A stretch of 31,943 nt of DNA from Candidatus Omnitrophota bacterium (GCA_023228185.1 JALOBQ010000004.1:1-31943); one strand, 5' to 3'; shown: positions 1 through 8,971, numbered from the stretch's first letter. Numbers and translations: made by a program. The notes: generated by a model not told the origin, from the sequence alone.

Positions 1-1
1 G

Positions 2-238
2 CTGGCGATTATGATGGCTAATTCCGGCGGAGCATGGGATAACGCCAAAAAATATATTGAAGAAGGCAATTACGGCGGCAAGGGTTCGCCAGCGCATAAA
101 GCCGGGGTTGTCGGAGATACAGTGGGCGATCCCTTCAAAGATACTTCCGGCCCCAGCTTGAACATATTGATCAAATTGATGTCTATGGTTTCGATCGTGT
201 TTGCTTCGTTTATCATTTCTAATTCATTCTTCAAATAA
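2..238 (+). CDS. hppA: Membrane-bound proton/sodium-pumping pyrophosphatase, C-terminal end (partial)
   Basis: The frame is open from the first bases of the window, so this is the last 78 codons of a gene that begins upstream. The conserved C-terminal block of H+/Na+-translocating pyrophosphatases is clear: ANSGGAWDNAKKYIE, then a GGKGS loop, HKAGVVGDTVGDPFKDTSGP and a last hydrophobic helix (LIKLMSMVSIVFASFIISNSF). The family hydrolyses pyrophosphate and exports H+ or Na+ across the inner membrane; the conserved Asp, Lys and Thr residues of the TVGDPFKDT block are part of the active site. Residues that decide K+ dependence and pumped ion lie outside the window. A perfect 14-bp terminator follows. 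Confidence 0.95.
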   Translation: MAIMMANSGGAWDNAKKYIEEGNYGGKGSPAHKAGVVGDTVGDPFKDTSGPSLNILIKLMSMVSIVFASFIISNSFFK

Positions 239-251
239 TGAGCAAGTATTA

Positions 252-294
252 AAATACAGCCTTGGTTAACTTTATGCCAAGGCTGTATTTATTT
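252..294 (+). terminator. Rho-independent terminator of hppA
   Basis: A perfect 14-bp inverted repeat (left arm 252-265, right arm 277-290, 11-nt loop) is followed by a short T-rich stretch. It lies 14 nt after the hppA stop. The T-tract is short (TTTATTTG), but the A-run on the left side would make it work in both directions. Confidence 0.8.
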
Positions 295-315
295 GTAAAC
301 TAATTCCTCTCTAAA

Positions 316-1239
316 ATGAAAACCAAGCTAAAAGTATCATTAATTTGGTTGACTGCCTTAAGCGTTGTTATCTTTACTTCTTACCAGGCGTGTTGCCGTT
401 ATCAGGATATCGTGTTTAAAAAAATGCTTTTAGAAAAAAGAAAAACTGCCTGGGTTGATTTGGAAACCAAACTTAAACAGCGCGCTTTAAGTTTTAAAGG
501 CACAGTGGGCTTAGTGATTAAAGATTTGGATACCGGCTGGCAGATAGATCTGAACCAGGGTAGATTGATGCCTGCGGCAAGTTTAGTTAAAATTCCGATA
601 ATGCTTGCTTTTTTTTACGCTGATAGCGAGGGAAAGATTAGTTTGAAAAGGGAACTTTATCTCAAGAGCAATGATAAAGTTGCTGGCTCAAAAGTTTTAG
701 GCAATTTGCCTACCGGCAGCCGTTTTACGGTAGAGGAGTTATTTAATCCGATGATCACCCAGAGCGATAACGCCGCGGCTAACGCGTTGATTAGCCTGAT
801 GGGTTTTGATAAGCTGAATGATTATTTTAAACGTATGGGCTTAAAGAATACTAATCTTGCGCGGAAAATGATGGATTTTTCCAGAAGAAGGTCCGGCGTG
901 GAAAATTATACTACTGCCGCTGATTGCGCGTATCTTCTTGACCAGCTTTACGCGGGAAATTTTTTGAGTGAAGATGTTTCCCGGCGCTGTTTGGAGATTT
1001 TAGGCGGCCAGAAAATCAACGACCGTATTCCCAGAAAACTACCTAAAGCAAGTGTTTTTGTGGCGCATAAAACAGGATTAGAAAGGCATATTTGCCATGA
1101 CGTAGGAATAGTTTTTACTCCCAAAGGCGATTTTCTGATCTGCGTTTTGGTGAAACATGGGGATAAAACAGCGCGCAACGCCAAAAAATTAATCGCCGAT
1201 ATCGCTTTACTTACCTATAATTATTACTGCAATAACTAA
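316..1239 (+). CDS. Membrane-anchored serine hydrolase of the class A beta-lactamase fold
   Basis: 307 aa. An N-terminal hydrophobic segment (residues about 7-25) would anchor or export the protein, so the catalytic domain sits in the periplasm. All three penicillin-recognising motifs are present: S89-L-V-K92 (nucleophile and lysine), S150-D-N152 and K252-T-G254. The omega-loop signature ExxLN with the deacylating glutamate of true class A beta-lactamases is not evident; instead there is G-V-E-N-Y-T-T-A at about 194-201, as in many Beta-lactamase2-family (PF13354) proteins of unknown substrate. It may therefore be a peptidoglycan or peptide hydrolase and need not give drug resistance. It stands alone between hppA and the ATPase, in the same direction, with no strong Shine-Dalgarno. 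The fold assignment is firm; the substrate is unknown. Confidence 0.88.
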   Translation: MKTKLKVSLIWLTALSVVIFTSYQACCRYQDIVFKKMLLEKRKTAWVDLETKLKQRALSFKGTVGLVIKDLDTGWQIDLNQGRLMPAASLVKIPIMLAFFYADSEGKISLKRELYLKSNDKVAGSKVLGNLPTGSRFTVEELFNPMITQSDNAAANALISLMGFDKLNDYFKRMGLKNTNLARKMMDFSRRRSGVENYTTAADCAYLLDQLYAGNFLSEDVSRRCLEILGGQKINDRIPRKLPKASVFVAHKTGLERHICHDVGIVFTPKGDFLICVLVKHGDKTARNAKKLIADIALLTYNYYCNN

Positions 1240-1315
1240 TCTTTTCATTGTGTTAAACAAGTTTATTTGTTAACATAACTTCATTCAGGAATCAAGTTCT
1301 CAAACTAAAAAATAA

Positions 1316-3874
1316 ATGCAAAATCAAATTGATTTAAATAAACTGTCCGGTATTTCTGACGCTGATGCCGCCTTACGGATCCAAAAGGAAGGTTATAATG
1401 AACTTCCTTCCCAGAGGAAGCGCAGTGTTTTGCTTATATTATTGAATGTAGTGAAAGAGCCAATGCTTTCATTGTTGCTTGGCTGTGGCTTGATCTATTT
1501 GTTATTGGGTGAACCGGATGACGCGTTGATGTTGCTTTCTTTTGTTTTTGTGGTGATGGGGATCACCTTTTATCAGGAACGTAAAACAGAAAGGACTCTG
1601 GAAGCTTTACGCGATTTAACCAGCCCCAGGGCGCTGGTGAGAAGAAGCGGAGAACAGAAGAGGATCGCCGGCCGGGAAGTTGTGCGTGAGGATATTATTA
1701 TTTTAAAAGAAGGTGACCGTGTTCCGGCAGACGCGGTGCTTTTATCAGCGACAAATTTTTCCGTTGACGAATCCCTGCTTACCGGTGAATCAATGCCTGT
1801 GCGTAAGATTGCTTTAGATGGCGAGCAACCATTGAGCCGGCCCGGAGGAGATGATTTACCTTTTATTTATTCCGGCACATTAGTTGTCCAGGGCAGGGGC
1901 CTTGCGCAAGTTCGCTCGATTGGCGCGCATACCGAGATGGGCAAAATCGGCCGCGCCCTGCAAAGCATCCGCCAGGAACCCACTTTATTAGAAAAAGAAA
2001 CTTCTAAAATCGTGCGCAACTTTTCTATTTTTGGCGCTTTGCTTTGTTTGCTTGTGATACTTGTTTTTGGTTTGCTGCGCGGCAGTTGGATGAATGGCAT
2101 TCTTTCCGGCTTAACTTTGAGTATGGCGATGTTGCCGGAAGAGTTTCCCGTTGTCTTGATTATTTTTCTTACTCTCGGCGCCTGGCGGATATCTAAAAAC
2201 AAAGTTCTCACCCGGCGTTCCCAGGCGATAGAAACTTTAGGCGCCGCCACTGTGTTGTGCTCGGATAAAACAGGGACGCTTACCTTAAATAAGATGCATC
2301 TGGCTACTCTTTGCGTGAAAGGCGTTCTTTATGAGGTGAACAAAAAAGACGGCCAACTCTTGCCGGAAGTAGTGCATGATCTTGTGGAATACGGAATTTT
2401 AGCCAGCCAAAAAGACCCTTTTGACCCGATTGAAAAGGAAGTCAAAAGAATAGGGGAATTATTTCTTTCCGGTTCAGAGCATATCCATAATAATTGGAAA
2501 TTAGTGCGCGAATACGCGTTATCCAAAGAATTGTTAGCTTTATCGCATGTTTGGGAGTCTCCGGATAAAAGAAATTACGTGATTGCCGCTAAAGGTTCAC
2601 CGGAAGCGATCGCCGACCTTTGCCATCTGAATCAAACTCAAATTGAAGCTCTAAACAAATGCGTTGAGCAAATGGCTGGCCAAGGTTTACGTGTTTTAGG
2701 AGTTGCCCGGGCTTTTTTTAAGAAAACCGATTTGCCGCAAGAGCAGCATGATTTTGTTTTCGATTTTATCGGTTTATTAGGTTTTATTGACCCGATACGT
2801 AAATCCGTGCCCGCGGCAGTTAAAGAGGCATACCGGGCCGGCATTAAAGTAGTGATGATCACCGGAGATTATCCTAAAACCGCGATCTATATCGCCGAGC
2901 AAATTGGATTAAAAAATCCCGGCCAGTGCATTACCGGCGCCGAGATCGACGCGATGAGCTCAAAGGAGCTAAAAGAAAAAATTAAAGAGATCAATGTTTT
3001 TGCCAGGGTAGTGCCGGAGCAAAAACTGGCGATCATCGAAGCTTTAAAAGCCAACAACCAGATTGTGGCGATGACCGGTGACGGAGTAAATGACGCGCCG
3101 GCTTTAAAATCCGCGCATATCGGTATTGCTATGGGCGAGCGCGGCACAGATGTTGCCCGCGAGGCTTCAAGTTTAGTGTTGTTAAATGATGATTTTTCTT
3201 CCATTGTGCAAGCCGTTAAAATGGGCCGTAGGATCTTTGATAATTTGAAAAAAGCAATCGCTTACATAATCGCCGTGCATGTGCCTATCGCGGGAATGGC
3301 GTTATTGCCGGTTTTGTTAAATTTACCGATAGTTTTACTGCCGGCGCATATCGCTTTTCTGGAATTAATCATCGACCCGGCGTGCTCAACTGTTTTCGAA
3401 GCCTGCAGGGAAGAAAGCAATATTATGGACCGGCCGCCGCGCAAGCTAACAGAGTCGTTGTTTAATAAAAAAACATTTTTTTACAGTTTTTTACAAGGCT
3501 TAAGCGTATTGGTTGTTGTTTTAGTTGTTTTTATCTTCGCTTTACACCTGCACAAAGAAGAAAGCCAAGCCCGTTGCCTGGCTTTTGCCACGCTGGTATT
3601 TGCCAATATTATGCTGATCATTACTAATTTGTCCTGGTCGAAATCATTTATTCAGATATTATTTACTAAAAATAAAGCGATGTGGCTGATGATTGTGGGG
3701 GTTTTAATCGCGTTATCCTTAATAATCTATCTTCCTTTCCTGCGTAATATGTTCCATTTTTCCGTTTTATCAACAGAGGATTTATCGATTGCTTTTTTCA
3801 GTGCGTTGGTCAGTTTGCTTTGGTTCGAAGGGTTAAAACAATTGAATAAAAAATCCCGGATTTTATTCTCCTGA
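1316..3874 (+). CDS. Cation-translocating P-type ATPase (P2-like)
   Basis: 852 aa. Domain order is that of P2 ATPases: N-terminal cation-ATPase domain (1-70), M1-M2, actuator with T156-G-E-S159, M3-M4 with P274-E-E-F-P278, phosphorylation site D317-K-T-G-T, nucleotide-binding domain, MITGDYP hinge, T587-G-D-G-V-N-D-A-P595, and a C-terminal membrane domain with M5-M10. It uses ATP to move a cation across the inner membrane through a phospho-aspartate intermediate. The PEEFP motif in M4 and the ELIIDP motif in the region of M6 mark a bacterial subgroup related to Ca2+ pumps, but the ion cannot be assigned from sequence alone. No strong Shine-Dalgarno precedes the ATG. No partner gene is adjacent; the next gene is a tRNA. 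Confidence 0.92.
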   Translation: MQNQIDLNKLSGISDADAALRIQKEGYNELPSQRKRSVLLILLNVVKEPMLSLLLGCGLIYLLLGEPDDALMLLSFVFVVMGITFYQERKTERTLEALRDLTSPRALVRRSGEQKRIAGREVVREDIIILKEGDRVPADAVLLSATNFSVDESLLTGESMPVRKIALDGEQPLSRPGGDDLPFIYSGTLVVQGRGLAQVRSIGAHTEMGKIGRALQSIRQEPTLLEKETSKIVRNFSIFGALLCLLVILVFGLLRGSWMNGILSGLTLSMAMLPEEFPVVLIIFLTLGAWRISKNKVLTRRSQAIETLGAATVLCSDKTGTLTLNKMHLATLCVKGVLYEVNKKDGQLLPEVVHDLVEYGILASQKDPFDPIEKEVKRIGELFLSGSEHIHNNWKLVREYALSKELLALSHVWESPDKRNYVIAAKGSPEAIADLCHLNQTQIEALNKCVEQMAGQGLRVLGVARAFFKKTDLPQEQHDFVFDFIGLLGFIDPIRKSVPAAVKEAYRAGIKVVMITGDYPKTAIYIAEQIGLKNPGQCITGAEIDAMSSKELKEKIKEINVFARVVPEQKLAIIEALKANNQIVAMTGDGVNDAPALKSAHIGIAMGERGTDVAREASSLVLLNDDFSSIVQAVKMGRRIFDNLKKAIAYIIAVHVPIAGMALLPVLLNLPIVLLPAHIAFLELIIDPACSTVFEACREESNIMDRPPRKLTESLFNKKTFFYSFLQGLSVLVVVLVVFIFALHLHKEESQARCLAFATLVFANIMLIITNLSWSKSFIQILFTKNKAMWLMIVGVLIALSLIIYLPFLRNMFHFSVLSTEDLSIAFFSALVSLLWFEGLKQLNKKSRILFS

Positions 3875-3886
3875 TCAATAAGCTAC

Positions 3887-3914
3887 TTGCTATTTAATTT
3901 TTGTGTTGTATAAT
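3887..3914 (+). promoter_or_regulatory. Sigma70-type promoter of tRNA-Leu
   Basis: TTGCTA (3887-3892), a 16-bp spacer, and a perfect TATAAT (3909-3914). The tRNA begins 17 nt downstream of the last base of the -10 box. Confidence 0.75.
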
Positions 3915-3930
3915 TACTTAACTAAATTTT

Positions 3931-4014
3931 GCGCGGGTGGTGGAATGGCAGACACGCAAGCATGAGGGGCTTGTGCCGAAAGGCTTGGGGGTTCAACTCC
4001 CCCCTCGCGCACCA
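3931..4014 (+). tRNA. tRNA-Leu (anticodon GAG)
   Basis: 84 nt with encoded CCA. Acceptor GCGCGGG pairs with CTCGCGC (one G-U). The anticodon stem CAAGC/GCTTG encloses loop ATGAGGG, giving anticodon GAG. The variable arm GCC-GAAA-GGC is the long class II arm expected for leucine. The T-arm is GGGGG-TTCAACT-CCCCC. It reads CUC/CUU codons. Confidence 0.95.
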
Positions 4015-4019
4015 TTTTT

Positions 4020-4048
4020 AAAGCGGCCGAATTTCTGGCCGCTTTTTT
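4020..4048 (+). terminator. Terminator of tRNA-Leu
   Basis: AAAGCGGCC (4020-4028) pairs with GGCCGCTTT (4037-4045) around an 8-nt loop, and T residues continue to 4048. It lies 5 nt after the CCA end. Confidence 0.9.
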
Positions 4049-4069
4049 ATCAGGGCTCCTAATTCTAAT

Positions 4070-4098
4070 TTGACAAATCTTGAATTAGATGATAAAGT
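4070..4098 (+). promoter_or_regulatory. Promoter of the transposase-like gene, overlapping a false TTG start
   Basis: A perfect -35 TTGACA (4070-4075), a 17-bp spacer and TAAAGT (4093-4098). The reading frame of the downstream gene could be extended to a TTG at 4070, but that TTG is part of the -35 box. Transcription would start near 4105, so the extended N-terminus would not be on the mRNA. Confidence 0.55.
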
Positions 4099-4129
4099 TG
4101 TATTCATTAATGTCCAATCTGGGGGAAAA

Positions 4130-6532
4130 ATGGGTATTGTCCATAAATTAAAACCCGAAATAAAGAATCTTATTGTAGAGCAGAAAAAACTCCGGCCTTC
4201 TTTAAGCTGCAGGGCGTTTACTTTATTAATTGAGGAAAAGCTTAAAGTTAAGATATCTAAATCCAGCATTAACGCGATATTTAAAGATGCCGGCTTAAGT
4301 ATGCCTATTGGCCGCAGAGTCAAACATAAGAAACAAAAAGTTGAGACATTAAACGATCGATTAAAATTAGCTTTGGTTGGCCCGGCTGGTCAAGAAACTC
4401 AATGCCCGGAGGAAGGAGCCAAAGAAAATAGTGAAGAAAAAATATTTCAAAAAATACAGCAACAACAGGATGCTCTTGCCCAGGAAGCCGTAAGGCAACA
4501 AGAAGAAGCGTCAAAAATAATTCAACAACAGGAGCAATTACGTAAAATTCAGGAAGATCAAGCTAAGCGCAAGGAAGTAGAAGCTAAACGCCAAGAAGAG
4601 TTACTGAAAGCTCAGCAAGAAGCTAAAGATAGAGAAGAAGAAGCCGCACGTCTTGATGCTCAACGCAAGGCTGAAGAAATAGCTATCCGCTTGGCTGCAG
4701 CTAAACAGGCTTTTGAAGAAGACAATCTTAAAAAAGAAGAGGCTCGTTTGAAGAACGAAGAAGGAGTTCGCCTGGCCGATGAAAAGGCTGCCCAAGAAAC
4801 ACTACTTAAAATTAAGCAAGAAGAAATATGCGCGCGCGAAGCAGGGCTTAAAGAAGAGCAAGAGAAGTGGGCAAAAAAAGCTGAACAAGAAAAAATAATC
4901 GCTGATCAGATTATCAATAAAGATAGGAAAGAACCTGAACAAAGCGTGGAAGAGAAAATACTCCAGGAAATGCAGCAACAGCAGGATGCTCTAACGCGGA
5001 AATCCGCAAACCAGGCGCAAAGCAATCAGGAAAAATCCCAGCAGGAATTACTTCAAGCCCAAGAAGAAACTAAATGTAAAGAAGAGGAAACAGCGCGCAA
5101 AGAGGAGGAACGTAAAATACAAGAAGAAGCTGCGGAAATCTCGGCAACCGTTAAAGCCGCGGAGAGTAATAAAATTTTTATTAAAGACGATGAGTTTTCC
5201 AGCGTAAGCGTTTTGCCGCAGAATAGGGTTTCCACGGCGGTGATATTGCTTAAAGCGTTAGATTATTTGATTGGCGGCAGCAGCCAGATTAACGCGAAAT
5301 TTTGCAAAAAGCTTAACCGCGACCCGGAACAGATGCAACCTCTTACGGAAGCTTTGATTTTTGAATCATTATTTGCGAAAAATAATAATCTTTCCGAATT
5401 ATGGTCTATAATTGGCAATCAGTATAGCCAGGAAATACTGCAAAATTATTCCAGGCTGCTTTCGCGAATAGAGATGATTAATGTAGATACGCTGCATACC
5501 ATCTCTGACATTTTTACTGAAGCCAGAGGCGTAAAAGTGCATTTTCCAGATGATGATATCGTTTATTTTGACGGCCAATTGCATACTACCTGGTCAACCG
5601 CGTATTTGCCGAGTGATTTTTCGGATTCTGTTTACGCCTTGAAAAATAATTTAAACCGTTATTTTTTTGAAAATAATCCGATTGTTTTATTTACCGCCCC
5701 CGGTTATGATATTCCTCCTAAAGAATTTTTCACACTGCTTTATAATTTTAGCAATTCTCAAAAGGCCCCGGATGTTTTAACTATATATGGCAATAAACTT
5801 GAAGACCTGGAAAATATTTCATTGCCAGCGCAGAAAACATATTCAGTTGTATTTTGCCTCTGGCCTTGGCAGTTTACCTCCCAGCGTAAAGTAAAGAAAC
5901 TTTCGGCTTTTTTGCCCGCGCATATTGAAAGCGTGAACAAAGACCTTTATCTGGCGGCAATTGAGATGGATTTGCAGCAGCCTGCTTTGGGTCGTTCAAT
6001 CAGCCTTAAAGGATGCGCGGTAAAAACTAATTTAAACGAAAAAACAAAATTAGTGATTCTTTCCAATAATCTGCCGACGGAAAGTTTAGATCAATTAGCA
6101 GGGCTTTATTTAAGCTATTGGCCAAATCTGGAAGAATCTTTTCAGGATTTTAGCCGTAAGATAGAACTCTCCACTTATACCGTAAATGTCCAGAAGTTTT
6201 CATTTTTGAATAATCCCGCGGCAAGCCCTCAGCCGCCTGCTGAATTGAAGGATATCTTCGCCAATTACGTTAAGATGCTTGATGTTTACCTGCGTTGGTA
6301 TTTTTTGCCTTCCGAATATCAGGAAAAAGATTTAACTTTTACCAGTGAAAATCTTTATCAATTGCCTGCTGTATTTGTTGCCAGCCAAGATAAGGCCTGC
6401 GTGAAGATACAACCTGGGGCCGATTACCCTTACCTGAAGGATTTAAATTACCTTGTGCGCAGGTTTAATGAGCGGCGGATATATTTTAAGCCAAAACAAT
6501 TATTTTCTTTGGAAAGTATTTCCAGGATTTAA
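4130..6532 (+). CDS. Domesticated transposase-like protein with HTH, long coiled coil and RNase H-like C-terminal domain
   Basis: 800 aa from the ATG at 4130. This start is preferred over an upstream TTG because GGGGGA sits 4 nt before it and the TTG belongs to a promoter. Residues 5-60 look like a helix-turn-helix of the transposase or inverted-repeat-binding type (KLKPEIK...SCRAF...ISKSSINAIFKDAGLSMPIGRR). Residues about 100-345 are an uninterrupted Glu/Lys/Gln/Ala coiled coil with a duplicated block (EEKIFQKIQQQQDAL near 102, EEKILQEMQQQQDAL near 274). The C-terminal 430 residues have the outline of an IS4/IS1634-like DDE transposase: YFDG with D481, a strand ending FTAPGYD (522-527) where the active family has an FDRGG-type motif, an IYGNK strand, and WPNLEESF with E668/E669. 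The second catalytic Asp appears replaced by Thr-Ala-Pro, so transposition activity is doubtful. No terminal inverted repeats were found around it. It sits just after a tRNA terminator. Its role is unknown. Confidence 0.7.
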   Translation: MGIVHKLKPEIKNLIVEQKKLRPSLSCRAFTLLIEEKLKVKISKSSINAIFKDAGLSMPIGRRVKHKKQKVETLNDRLKLALVGPAGQETQCPEEGAKENSEEKIFQKIQQQQDALAQEAVRQQEEASKIIQQQEQLRKIQEDQAKRKEVEAKRQEELLKAQQEAKDREEEAARLDAQRKAEEIAIRLAAAKQAFEEDNLKKEEARLKNEEGVRLADEKAAQETLLKIKQEEICAREAGLKEEQEKWAKKAEQEKIIADQIINKDRKEPEQSVEEKILQEMQQQQDALTRKSANQAQSNQEKSQQELLQAQEETKCKEEETARKEEERKIQEEAAEISATVKAAESNKIFIKDDEFSSVSVLPQNRVSTAVILLKALDYLIGGSSQINAKFCKKLNRDPEQMQPLTEALIFESLFAKNNNLSELWSIIGNQYSQEILQNYSRLLSRIEMINVDTLHTISDIFTEARGVKVHFPDDDIVYFDGQLHTTWSTAYLPSDFSDSVYALKNNLNRYFFENNPIVLFTAPGYDIPPKEFFTLLYNFSNSQKAPDVLTIYGNKLEDLENISLPAQKTYSVVFCLWPWQFTSQRKVKKLSAFLPAHIESVNKDLYLAAIEMDLQQPALGRSISLKGCAVKTNLNEKTKLVILSNNLPTESLDQLAGLYLSYWPNLEESFQDFSRKIELSTYTVNVQKFSFLNNPAASPQPPAELKDIFANYVKMLDVYLRWYFLPSEYQEKDLTFTSENLYQLPAVFVASQDKACVKIQPGADYPYLKDLNYLVRRFNERRIYFKPKQLFSLESISRI

Positions 6533-6557
6533 ATACTAGGGGCAAGGTTTTAAAAAT

Positions 6558-7490
6558 TTAATCTCGGCGTTTATCTATAACGTAGTTGCTTTTTTCCAAT
6601 GCTTTAGCTGCTTTTTTTAATTCCGCGCCAATCTCACCGATTTCTGCCACATGCTTAATTAAACGCGTTTGATTGCTTACCACCACCCCGATGGATACCG
6701 AAAGCAGGGTAATTTTTTGCAATTTTCCTTTGCGGTCGCATCCGACGATAAAACCATTGGCGTTATCTTCAGCGCTATAGAAAGAAGGCACTGTTTTATC
6801 AAACTCATCGATAATCGTCTGGCAGATCTGGTTTACGGTTTCCGGCGCGGTGACTACCACGAAATCGTCTCCTCCAATATGCCCGATAAAGTCATTTTGG
6901 CAGGAGTTTTTCTGCAGAGCCCGGATCAGGATTCGCGCGGTCTCGCGGATTACATCGTCACCGTGTTCAAATCCATATTTATCGTTATAGGCCTTGAACT
7001 TATCCAGATCCACGTAGCAGACGGCAAACGGCTTATTTTTTTCAATGCGTTTGTTTAATTCATTAAGAATGGAAATATTACCCGGCAACCGCGTGAGAGG
7101 GTTTGCTTCCAGGTCACTGGTAGTCCGGCGCAGTATCATGCGCATGCGCGCCAGGAGTTCCTTTGGCTCGAAAGGTTTTACAATATAGTCATCCGCTCCG
7201 GCTTCAATGCCTCCGACTTTATCACTGACCTCGCCTTTTCCGGTAACCATGATGATCGGCAAATGCCTGAGCAAAAGGTCGCTCTTAATTATGCCGCAGA
7301 GTTGCCGGCCGTCTAATTTAGGCATCTTGTAATCCAGTAATGCCATATCCACAGGTTTATTCTGGATAATCTTTAAAGCTTCTTCTCCGTTGCTGGCTTC
7401 CAGAATTTCGTAATTTTCTTCAGAAAGCGTTAGTTTTAAAACATCTCGGATATCCGGGTCATCGTCAGCGATCAGTATTCTAATAGGCAT
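6558..7490 (-). CDS. Response regulator with receiver and GGDEF-type domain (GGDDF variant)
   Basis: 310 aa. Receiver domain 1-120: acidic triad D9/D10/D11, phospho-acceptor D53 (LLDYKMP), T83 and K105 (VKPFEP). A short linker leads to a GGDEF domain (130-305) with the substrate-binding block DLDKFKAYNDKYGFEHGD. The signature reads GGDDF (206-210), not GGDEF/GGEEF; the fourth position normally holds a metal-binding Glu. The inhibitory I-site RxxD is missing its Arg (C197-x-x-D200). It could be a weak diguanylate cyclase or a c-di-GMP/GTP-sensing output. It starts 2 nt after the stop of the histidine kinase gene, which is its likely cognate partner. It faces the transposase-like gene, with 25 nt between the two stops and no clear hairpin. 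Confidence 0.9.
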   Translation of the reverse strand: MPIRILIADDDPDIRDVLKLTLSEENYEILEASNGEEALKIIQNKPVDMALLDYKMPKLDGRQLCGIIKSDLLLRHLPIIMVTGKGEVSDKVGGIEAGADDYIVKPFEPKELLARMRMILRRTTSDLEANPLTRLPGNISILNELNKRIEKNKPFAVCYVDLDKFKAYNDKYGFEHGDDVIRETARILIRALQKNSCQNDFIGHIGGDDFVVVTAPETVNQICQTIIDEFDKTVPSFYSAEDNANGFIVGCDRKGKLQKITLLSVSIGVVVSNQTRLIKHVAEIGEIGAELKKAAKALEKSNYVIDKRRD

Positions 7491-7492
7491 TT

Positions 7493-8971
7493 TTAATTTG
7501 TTGGTATTGTGAAGCTAAAGGTTGAACCTTGGCCGATTTTACTTTTTACCCAAATCTTGCCGTGATGTCCTTCTATAATATGTTTGACGAGCGTCAGGCC
7601 TAGGCCGGTGCCTTTAACTTCCTGGTTAATAGGATTTTCTACTCTGTAAAATTCTTCGAAAATAGCTTCTTGGGCGTCTTCCGGTATGCCGAAACCTGTG
7701 TCAGTCACATCAATCTGGATATTTTTATCCAGGCACTTTACATTGACGGATATTTTGCCGTTTTCCGGAGTGAACTTGAAAGCATTACCGATCAGGTTGA
7801 TGAAAACACGCTCAATCTGGCTACGATCCGCCGATAAAGTATCGCAATGCTCGGCAAGTTGGTAACTAAAGGTGATATTTTTTGCGCGGAATTGTTCGGC
7901 GAATAAATCATTTATTTTTTCCATGATTTCTTTTAAAGATAAAGTTTCAAATTTCATAATTACTTTTCCGCTTTCTATGCGCGAGATATCCAATAGGTCA
8001 TTAACCATATGTACAAGTTCATCGCTATGGCGATTAATCTTTTTTAACCTTTCCAGTGCTTCTTCCGGAATGTTGCCAAGTTTTCCGGTAAGCAATATTG
8101 AAGCGTAACCTTTGATAGAAGTAAGCGGCGTTCTTAATTCATGAGAGACGCTGGAAATAAAATCGCTTTTACGTTTGTCTAATTTTTTTACTTCCTCAAA
8201 AGCCTGGCTTAGCTGGCGGGTTCTTTCTTCGACTTTTACTTCCAATTCCTGCTGTGATTTCCAGGCTTTTTCAAATAAGCGAGCGTTATCTAAAGCCTGC
8301 CCGATTTGATTAGCCAGGATAGTGACCAGTTCGCAATCACCTTCAGTGATACGGGTTTCCATATTTTGGGTTCCCACAAAGAAAAAACCGCGGCTGCCTT
8401 CTTTTGGCAGCACGCAGGAGATTATAAAGGAGTTGGCCGCAAAATACAGTTTAATTTTTTCTTTGGAGAGAAAATCCGGAGGGTTAAAAAGCGAAGAAGA
8501 GGTTAACCCGTTATGTACTAAGCTGAAATAATATTTTTTATCTTCCTGCAGGGTGGTTTTTATTTTTGCTAATTCCGGGTCGGTATAACCTATGTTTAAA
8601 TGGATCTGGAATTGTTTTGTTAACTCATCCCAAAGGCAGGCCAGGCAGCGTTCGAATCCCAGTTCTTCTAAATATTCCGCGGCAATTGTTTTAAAGATTT
8701 GGTTTTCTTCCAGCGTCGTTCCGATGCTGTGCGATAATTTCTGCAAAGTGTTTAATCCGGATATTTTTTTGTCGAGGGCTTCCTGTGTTTTGTTCAACTC
8801 CATGTCCGTACGCATAATCAGTTTTCCCTGTTCATCCATTTCTTCCAGAGAACGGTCAAGCCGGATGATTTTTCCTTGAGCTTCTTTAAGCAGCTGCATT
8901 TTGGAAAATAAAGCGATTACTAGAAACACAATTGATAACATCGCGCAGAACATCAGAAAGTTAGGAATCAT
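7493..8971 (-). CDS. Membrane-anchored sensor histidine kinase with GAF domain
   Basis: 492 aa. One N-terminal membrane helix (about 3-22), a coiled-coil linker (25-75), a GAF-like domain (about 80-232), a second helix, then HisKA with phospho-acceptor H277 in SHELRTP. The ATPase domain has N-box N392-L-I-G-N396, G1 box D424-T-G-F-G-I-P430 and G2 box G454-T-G-L-G-L. The kinase core is complete and should be active. There is no periplasmic loop, so the signal is probably cytoplasmic, sensed by the GAF domain or relayed from the FIST protein encoded just upstream. Its ATG overlaps the stop of the FIST gene (ATGA, 8968-8971), which suggests translational coupling, and it is followed at once by the response regulator. 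Confidence 0.93.
   Translation of the reverse strand: MIPNFLMFCAMLSIVFLVIALFSKMQLLKEAQGKIIRLDRSLEEMDEQGKLIMRTDMELNKTQEALDKKISGLNTLQKLSHSIGTTLEENQIFKTIAAEYLEELGFERCLACLWDELTKQFQIHLNIGYTDPELAKIKTTLQEDKKYYFSLVHNGLTSSSLFNPPDFLSKEKIKLYFAANSFIISCVLPKEGSRGFFFVGTQNMETRITEGDCELVTILANQIGQALDNARLFEKAWKSQQELEVKVEERTRQLSQAFEEVKKLDKRKSDFISSVSHELRTPLTSIKGYASILLTGKLGNIPEEALERLKKINRHSDELVHMVNDLLDISRIESGKVIMKFETLSLKEIMEKINDLFAEQFRAKNITFSYQLAEHCDTLSADRSQIERVFINLIGNAFKFTPENGKISVNVKCLDKNIQIDVTDTGFGIPEDAQEAIFEEFYRVENPINQEVKGTGLGLTLVKHIIEGHHGKIWVKSKIGQGSTFSFTIPTN

Noticed and set aside
316..1239. Antibiotic-resistance beta-lactamase
   Set aside because: The SxxK, SDN and KTG motifs are present, but the omega-loop glutamate motif is not recognisable, so a resistance claim is not supported.
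1251..1277. Terminator between the serine hydrolase and the P-type ATPase
   Set aside because: TGTTAA...TTAACA can pair only with a bulge, contains almost no GC and lacks a T-run.
4070..4129. TTG start extending the transposase-like protein by 20 residues
   Set aside because: The TTG is the first part of a TTGACA -35 box, and a better ATG with a GGGGGA site follows at 4130.
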